Source: Roseomonas sp. (GTDB lineage: Bacteria; Pseudomonadota; Alphaproteobacteria; Acetobacterales; Acetobacteraceae). Taken from it: 6,300 nucleotides of DNA. A program made the position numbers and the translations under genes. The DNA lies in the NCBI GenBank assembly GCA_020249415.1, contig JADCFR010000058.1, positions 1 to 6,300 of the forward strand, read 5' to 3'. The stretch's first letter is position 1. Every line of letters starts with the position of its first letter. Shown in pieces: positions 1 to 6,300 of the stretch. Under the pieces are notes generated by a model. It worked only from the letters and a program-made list of their open reading frames with translations. It was not told the origin of the DNA and did not search any database.

Positions 1-213
1 CGCCATCAGCGCATCACACAGGCGCTTCAGTGGTGCGCCGGTCAGCGCATGCACCTTCCAGGGCTGGATATTGCTGCCCGAAGGGGCGCGCGCTGCAACA
101 TTCAGCAGATGTTCAACATCAGCCTGTGGCACCGACTTTGGCAAAAAGGCGCGGATGGAACGGCGCGAGGTAATCGCCGCTTCCACCGCCTGTTGCGCGG
201 CGGCGTCCCGCAT
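1..213 (-). CDS. Nitroreductase-family FMN oxidoreductase, N-terminal part (cut by window edge)
   Basis: Partial gene: the first 71 codons are visible and the reading frame runs off the window at base 1. Translation starts MRDAAAQQAVEAAITSRRSI. Two hallmarks of the nitroreductase superfamily are present: an RRSIRAF segment at residues 17-23, whose basic residues bind the FMN phosphate in this family, and APSGSNIQPW at residues 43-52, the FMN-contacting loop before the next strand. Such proteins are cytosolic, usually dimeric FMN enzymes that use NAD(P)H to reduce nitro groups, quinones, enones or other electrophiles. The substrate cannot be told from this fragment. The ATG (213-211) shares one base with the TGA of the upstream amidohydrolase (TGATG), so translation is probably coupled and the gene is the distal visible member of that operon. 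Only a weak AGG-type ribosome site precedes it. Family assignment is firm; physiological role is unknown. Confidence 0.85.
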   Translation of the reverse strand, partial: MRDAAAQQAVEAAITSRRSIRAFLPKSVPQADVEHLLNVAARAPSGSNIQPWKVHALTGAPLKRLCDALMA

Positions 214-1544
214 CAGCCGCGCCTGGTGTCAATGAATTCCACCGGGCGGCCTTGCGGTGCGCCCTGCACTTCATCATCGCGCATGGCGATATGGCCGCGC
301 ACCACCGTCATCACCGGCCAACCACTGCAACGATGCCCGGCAAAGGGTGTCCAGCCACAGGGCGAGACAATCCAGCCATCTTCAATGGTGCGGGTCTTTT
401 TCATATCAACAACGGTCACGTCACCATCCATGCCAACGGCAAGCCGCCCCTTGGTCTTCGCGCCATAAATCCGCGCCGGTCCCGCGCACATCAAATCCGC
501 AAGCCGTGGCAGGGAAAGCCGCCCGGCACTGACATGATCCAGCATCAGCGGCACAATAGTTTGAATGCCCGTGAGCCCCGCCGCAGTATCGGGCCAGGGG
601 CGTTCCTTTGCCGCGCGGGAATGCGGCGCATGATCCGATCCCACGCAATCCACCGTGCCATCGGCGACCGCCTTCCAGGCCGCTTCCAAATGCCGCGCAT
701 CGCGAATGGGCGGGTTCATCACCGCATAACCACCAAGGCGCCCATAGGCTTCATCGGTTTGCGTCAGATGGTTCAGCAGCACTTCACAACTTGCAACATC
801 GCGATAATCCGCGAGATAGGCCAATTCCTCGGCGGTTGAGACATGCAGGATATGCGCGCGCCGACCGGTCTTGCGTGCCAGCGCCATGAGCCGACGTGTG
901 CCGAGCAGCGCCGTTTCCACATCGCGCCATTCCTGATGGTTGATATGGGCCATGCCTGGCGTGAACATCGGCTTGCGCGCCTGCAGGCGATATTCATCTT
1001 CCGAATGATAGCAAATGGCGCGGCGGCCAGAACGCATGACCGCTTCCAGGCTGGCATCATCTTCCACCAGCAAATCCCCGGTGGACGAGCCCGCGAAAAT
1101 CTTGATGGCGCAGACATTGGGCTCAAGCTCAAGCGCCGCCAGTTCCGCGATATTCGTCTTGGTGCCGCCAACATAAATCCCGATATCGCACCAGGCGTGG
1201 CCGCTCACGAATTCGCGCTTGGCATTCAGCCTTTCGGTATTGGTGATGGAAGGCGTGGTATTCGGCATGTCAAAAACCGCCGCGAGGCCACCGAGCACCG
1301 CAGCGCGGGTGCCGGTTTCCATGGTTTCGACCTTGGGGTCGCCGGGATCGCGCAAATGCACATGTGGATCAATCAGGCCGGGCAGCAAATGCAGCCCCTT
1401 GCACTCCACGCTTTGCGTCGCTTCCGCCTGGGTCAGGTCACCAATGGCAGCGATGCGCCCGGCGCGGATGCCGATATCGGCGCGCACCACGCCCCAGGGC
1501 ATCACACATTCTCCGCCCTTCAGGGCAAGGTCGAAACGTGCCAT
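213..1544 (-). CDS. Dihydroorotase-like cyclic amidohydrolase
   Basis: A 443-residue zinc amidohydrolase of the dihydroorotase/allantoinase/hydantoinase group, which hydrolyses cyclic amide bonds. The best match by motif is dihydroorotase (carbamoyl-aspartate to and from dihydroorotate). Visible motifs: DPHVHLRDPG at 59-68 (metal ligands H61 and H63), FDMPNT at 91-96, AIKIFAGSSTG near 146-156 with K148 placed as the carbamylated bridging lysine, YHSED with H180, HILHVST with H234, and GSDHAPH at 302-308 with D304 as the catalytic aspartate. The metal set therefore looks complete. The segment usually reading like EVTPHHL is EVLLNHL here. I start at ATG 1544 because GGAGG lies 8 nt upstream; the frame extends to a GTG at 1571, adding nine residues that would cover that ribosome site. 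It follows the amidase after 58 bp and overlaps the nitroreductase by one base. With no pyrB or other pyrimidine gene nearby and an amidase upstream, a catabolic cyclic-amide or ureide hydrolase is as plausible as housekeeping PyrC. Confidence 0.85.
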   Translation of the reverse strand: MARFDLALKGGECVMPWGVVRADIGIRAGRIAAIGDLTQAEATQSVECKGLHLLPGLIDPHVHLRDPGDPKVETMETGTRAAVLGGLAAVFDMPNTTPSITNTERLNAKREFVSGHAWCDIGIYVGGTKTNIAELAALELEPNVCAIKIFAGSSTGDLLVEDDASLEAVMRSGRRAICYHSEDEYRLQARKPMFTPGMAHINHQEWRDVETALLGTRRLMALARKTGRRAHILHVSTAEELAYLADYRDVASCEVLLNHLTQTDEAYGRLGGYAVMNPPIRDARHLEAAWKAVADGTVDCVGSDHAPHSRAAKERPWPDTAAGLTGIQTIVPLMLDHVSAGRLSLPRLADLMCAGPARIYGAKTKGRLAVGMDGDVTVVDMKKTRTIEDGWIVSPCGWTPFAGHRCSGWPVMTVVRGHIAMRDDEVQGAPQGRPVEFIDTRRG

Positions 1545-1552
1545 GGCTGCAT

Positions 1553-1557
1553 CCTCC
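1553..1557 (-). promoter_or_regulatory. Ribosome binding site deciding the amidohydrolase start
   Basis: On the minus strand GGAGG sits 8 nt before the ATG at 1544, the clearest Shine-Dalgarno match in the operon. It lies inside the nine-codon extension that a GTG start at 1571 would require, so it favours the shorter 443-residue protein. Confidence 0.75.
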
Positions 1558-1602
1558 GCATATGGTGACACTTCATCGCATTAACCGGATGGGGTGAAAA
1601 GA

Positions 1603-2994
1603 TCAGCGGCCCAATTCAGGCCGCCGCCCCATCCACCCCGCTGCCTGTTCATAAGCCTGCGCGATGCGGAGCAGCATGGGCTCCCCAAAATTCCGCCCGA
1701 TCAATTGCAGCCCCAAGGGCAGGCCGGAAGCGCCAAAGCCGCAAGGCAGCGCCAGCGCCGGATGGCCCGAGGCGTTGAAGGGGCCGGTGATGGGGTGGGA
1801 TTTGCGGAACGGCCCTTCATCCACATCCACCACACGCGGCGCAGCGGTTGGGTTCCCCGCGCATAGAATCGCATCACAGCCGGCCAGCACCGCATCTACC
1901 TCAGCCGTGATGATCCGCCGCAGGCGCTGCGCCTGCACATATTCGCCGCCGGTGACGAAGGCGCCCATCATGAGGCGTTCGCGCGTGACGCGCCCATAAT
2001 CCTGCGGGCGGGTGCGCAGCCACTCACCATGAATGGCGAAACCTTCCGCGAGTAGGATGGTCTGAATACAGGCATCCATGCGTTGCTTGCTGGGCAGCAC
2101 CACATCAACAATCTTGGCCCCCAGCGCGCGCCATTGCTCGGCGGCCGCATCCACCGCGGCCATGACTTCCGCATCCACACCCGCTTCAATATCGTAAGCA
2201 CGCGCGCGCCCGATCGTGAGGCCCGCAACACCCTTGCGCAGATCGGCGCTGTAATCCGGCACGGCTTCCCGCGCCGAGCCAGGATCGCCCGGATCATGCC
2301 CGGCCAGCACCTGCATCGCCAAAGCGCAATCTTCCACCGAGCGCGTCAGCGGCCCCGCATGATCCAGCGTGAAGGAAAGCGGCACCACGCCGCGCCGGCT
2401 GATGACGCCGTAAGTGGCCTTCATCCCAACCACGCCACAAAAAGTGGCGGGCAGGCGGATCGAACCACCCGTATCGCTGCCCATGGCAAGCCCGACCATG
2501 CCAGAGGCCACGGCAACGCCGGAACCGCTGCTCGACCCGCCGGCGAAATGCGCGGTGTTCCAGGGGTTCTTCGCATTGGGAAAGGGCAGCGCATCAGTGG
2601 GCCCACCGCGGGCGAATTCATGCGTCGAAAGCTTACCGAGCAGCACCATGCCGGCCGCTTCCAGCTTGGCGGTGGTCGCAGCGTCTTCGCGCGCCACATT
2701 GTCAATCAGCAGCTTGGAATGCGCTGTGGTGCGCACCCCGGCCACATCATAAATATCCTTGAGCGCATAGGGGATGCCATGCAAAGGCCCGCGCCTTCTG
2801 CCGGCCTTGATCTCAGCCTCGGCCAAGGCTGCCGCGCGCCGCGCGCGATCAGCCGTGATGGTGATGAAGGCATTGAGCTTCGGATCAAGCGCTGCAATAC
2901 GCGCCAGCGCTGCTTCCGTCAGCGCGACCGGTGAAAGCGTTCCGGCGGCAATGCCGGCCGACGCTTCCGCAAGGGAGGGTATCGGCCCGCTCAT
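1603..2994 (-). CDS. Amidase-signature (GatA/AtzE-like) hydrolase
   Basis: A 463-residue amidase-signature enzyme, normal length for the family, which hydrolyses amide or carbamoyl C-N bonds with a Ser-cisSer-Lys triad. The triad can be placed by motif and spacing: K79 in GIPYALKD, cis-Ser S154 in AGGSSSGSG (151-159), and nucleophile S178 in GSDTGGSIR (172-180). The 75- and 24-residue spacings equal those of the classic family members. No signal peptide or membrane segment is seen, so it should be cytosolic. Its ATG overlaps the stop of the small upstream gene in an ATGA (2994-2991), indicating translational coupling; an AGGG lies a few bases upstream. That partner resembles GatC/AtzG, so this protein probably works as a two-subunit amidase in the manner of AtzE-AtzG (carboxybiuret hydrolase) or the GatA-GatC core. 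It is unlikely to be GatA of the Glu/Asp-tRNA amidotransferase, because no gatB is adjacent and the context is amidohydrolase plus nitroreductase. Substrate unknown. Confidence 0.88.
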   Translation of the reverse strand: MSGPIPSLAEASAGIAAGTLSPVALTEAALARIAALDPKLNAFITITADRARRAAALAEAEIKAGRRRGPLHGIPYALKDIYDVAGVRTTAHSKLLIDNVAREDAATTAKLEAAGMVLLGKLSTHEFARGGPTDALPFPNAKNPWNTAHFAGGSSSGSGVAVASGMVGLAMGSDTGGSIRLPATFCGVVGMKATYGVISRRGVVPLSFTLDHAGPLTRSVEDCALAMQVLAGHDPGDPGSAREAVPDYSADLRKGVAGLTIGRARAYDIEAGVDAEVMAAVDAAAEQWRALGAKIVDVVLPSKQRMDACIQTILLAEGFAIHGEWLRTRPQDYGRVTRERLMMGAFVTGGEYVQAQRLRRIITAEVDAVLAGCDAILCAGNPTAAPRVVDVDEGPFRKSHPITGPFNASGHPALALPCGFGASGLPLGLQLIGRNFGEPMLLRIAQAYEQAAGWMGRRPELGR

Positions 2995-3185
2995 CTTGGC
3001 CCTGCCGGCTGGGTCAGCGCGAAGGCGGGTTCGGTTGCCAGTGGTATGGGTTCATTCAGCAGCTTCCGCATCTCCAACCAGGCGCGAAAGCCTTCCATCA
3101 TCACGGCACGCCGTTCCGGTGGCACAACCACACCGGCGCGCGCCAGCGCCATATCGAATTCGGCTTCGGGATCGGGTTCGGGCAT
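2991..3185 (-). CDS. Small AtzG/GatC-like amidase partner subunit
   Basis: A 64-residue protein starting MPEPDPEAEFDMALARAG. It has the layout of AtzG-like (DUF4089-type) proteins: an N-terminal helix, a VVVPPERRAVMMEGFRAWL helix region at about residues 19-37, then LLNEPIPLATEPAFAL at about 42-57, resembling the acidic/proline C-terminal strap with which GatC and AtzG wrap their amidase. It is probably non-catalytic and stabilises the amidase encoded immediately downstream, with which it shares a 4-bp ATGA overlap. I chose ATG 3185, with a weak GAGAG 4 nt upstream. The frame is open to another ATG at 3251, giving 86 residues, but that ATG lies directly after the T-run of the katG terminator and has no ribosome site; the added residues are Gly/Ala/Ser-rich and unlike the family. 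No GTG or TTG occurs in frame between the two. Family assignment rests on pattern and context, not on a profile search. Confidence 0.7.
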   Translation of the reverse strand: MPEPDPEAEFDMALARAGVVVPPERRAVMMEGFRAWLEMRKLLNEPIPLATEPAFALTQPAGPR

Positions 3186-3252
3186 GGGGCTCTCTACAGA
3201 TAGGCTTGGAAGCGCTGAAGCGTCCCCTGCCCCACCCCAAGCGTCAAGCATG
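3186..3252 (-). promoter_or_regulatory. Likely promoter and leader of the amidase operon
   Basis: The only space between the katG terminator and the small subunit start. If the terminator is efficient, the operon promoter must be here or inside the 3' end of katG. On the minus strand a TTGACG (3247-3242) resembles a -35 box, but no good -10 follows at 16-18 bases. A TATCTG close to the ATG could act as a -10 for a transcript with a very short leader. GAAGCG occurs twice on the plus strand, at 3209-3214 and 3217-3222, 8 bp apart. The location is inferred from layout; the boxes themselves are weak. Confidence 0.3.
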
Positions 3253-3283
3253 AAAAAGGGCGCCGGCTTGCAACCAGCGCCCC
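3253..3283 (-). terminator. Intrinsic terminator of katG
   Basis: Read on the minus strand, GGGCGCTGG (3282-3274) pairs with CCGGCGCCC (3266-3258) across a 7-base TTGCAAG loop. This gives a 9-bp stem, GC-rich with one T-G wobble, followed at once by TTTTT (3257-3253). It begins about 24 bases past the katG stop, as expected for a Rho-independent terminator. On the plus strand no T-run follows the stem, so it should act in one direction only. It separates katG from the amidase operon. Confidence 0.88.
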
Positions 3284-3306
3284 TTCCAAATCCCTGGAAC
3301 CCAACC

Positions 3307-5682
<2,376 letters not shown>

Positions 5683-6300
5683 TCAGGTCAGGGTCTGGCC
5701 GCCATCCACCACCAGCGTCTGCCCCGTGATCCAGCCGGCCAAGGGCGAGGCCAGGAACAGCGCCGCATTGGCCACTTCTTCCGGCGTGCCGTAGCGCCCG
5801 AAGGGGATGCTGGCCAGGATGCGCCCATAAAGCGTGGGGTCGGTCGTTTTGCGTTCTTCCCACATGCCGCCCGGGAATTCGATGGAACCGGGCGCGATGG
5901 CGTTCACCCGAATCCCATCTTTGGCGAGGCCCGCCGCCTGGGATGCCGTGTAATTGATCACCAGCGCCTTCACCGCCGCATAGGCCGGCGTGCGCACCGA
6001 AGGCCCAAGGCCGGAGATGGAGGTGGTATTCACAATGCACCCCTTGGCCGCCTTCAGGAATGGGAGTGCCGCGCGGGAGGCACGGACCGTCGCCATCACA
6101 TCCACATCCAGGCTTTTCTGCCAGCCTTCTTCCGTATCGGCCATGCCAAAGCCCGAGGCGTTATTCACCAACACATCCACCCCGCCCAGCGCCGCCGCAG
6201 CAGCCGCCACCCAGGCTTCAATCTGCGCCTGATTGGCGAGGTCCGCTGGCATGGCGTGGGCCGGCACACCATGGGCGGCAATCTCGGCGCGCGTTGCCTC
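5683..6300 (-). CDS. Short-chain dehydrogenase/reductase, C-terminal part (cut by window edge)
   Basis: The last 205 residues and stop codon of a classical SDR; the frame is open to base 6300, so the true start lies outside. The missing part should hold the TGxxxGxG dinucleotide-binding loop. Visible hallmarks, numbered from the first visible residue: NNASG at 46-50 (the NNAG-type structural motif), catalytic Ser S94 in NTTSISG, and catalytic Tyr/Lys as Y107-x-x-x-K111 at exactly the usual spacing. RVNAIAPGSI at 131-140 is the cofactor-site PG segment, and the C-terminal WITGQTLVVDGGQTL is typical of the family. These are cytosolic NAD(P)(H) oxidoreductases acting on alcohols, ketones or acyl carriers. 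The substrate cannot be read here; generic motifs do not separate FabG-like ketoreductases from sugar or alcohol dehydrogenases. An in-frame GTG at 6267 is not a credible start, because it would delete the cofactor-binding fold. No functional link to katG is apparent. Confidence 0.9.
   Translation of the reverse strand, partial: EATRAEIAAHGVPAHAMPADLANQAQIEAWVAAAAAALGGVDVLVNNASGFGMADTEEGWQKSLDVDVMATVRASRAALPFLKAAKGCIVNTTSISGLGPSVRTPAYAAVKALVINYTASQAAGLAKDGIRVNAIAPGSIEFPGGMWEERKTTDPTLYGRILASIPFGRYGTPEEVANAALFLASPLAGWITGQTLVVDGGQTLT

Noticed and set aside
2083..2934. A 283-codon plus-strand open frame opposite the amidase, with similar ones opposite the amidohydrolase (843-1568 and 252-839).
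   Set aside because: They are shadows of well-supported minus-strand genes with low-complexity Arg/His-rich translations and no family motifs.
1603..2994. The amidase considered as GatA of the tRNA amidotransferase, with the small protein as GatC.
   Set aside because: No gatB is adjacent and the downstream genes are catabolic-type enzymes. Amidase-signature enzymes with AtzG-like partners explain the pair better.

Overview
The window is a compact, GC-rich bacterial segment in which every supportable gene lies on the minus strand, so transcription runs from high to low coordinates. GC-rich codon use, short gaps, overlapping start and stop codons and Shine-Dalgarno-type ribosome sites fit an alphaproteobacterium. 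A relative of the Acetobacteraceae or Rhodospirillales is my guess; no rRNA or taxonomic marker is present to confirm it.

In transcription order: (1) 6300-5683, the C-terminal three quarters of a short-chain dehydrogenase/reductase (SDR), cut by the window edge; (2) 5682-5512, a 171-bp gap with an AT-rich patch and a small hairpin, the likely katG control region; (3) 5511-3307, full-length katG (catalase-peroxidase), followed by a convincing intrinsic terminator at 3283-3253; (4) 3185-2991, a 64-residue AtzG/GatC-like small protein; (5) 2994-1603, an amidase-signature hydrolase whose start overlaps the small gene's stop by 4 bp; (6) 1544-213, a dihydroorotase-like cyclic amidohydrolase; (7) 213-1, the N-terminal 71 residues of a nitroreductase-family flavoprotein whose ATG overlaps the preceding stop by one base.

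Genes 4-7 look like one operon, insulated from katG by the terminator. A GatC/AtzG-like subunit coupled to an amidase, followed by a ring-opening cyclic amidohydrolase and a flavin reductase, suggests breakdown or remodelling of a cyclic amide, ureide or N-heterocycle. The substrate cannot be read from the sequence. This cluster is the most interesting part of the window. katG is a canonical hydrogen peroxide defence enzyme, and the SDR substrate is unknown.

Two gene starts are better placed downstream of the longest possible ORF: the amidohydrolase at 1544 rather than 1571, and the small subunit at 3185 rather than 3251. I saw no tRNA, rRNA, CRISPR array, insertion sequence or phage gene.
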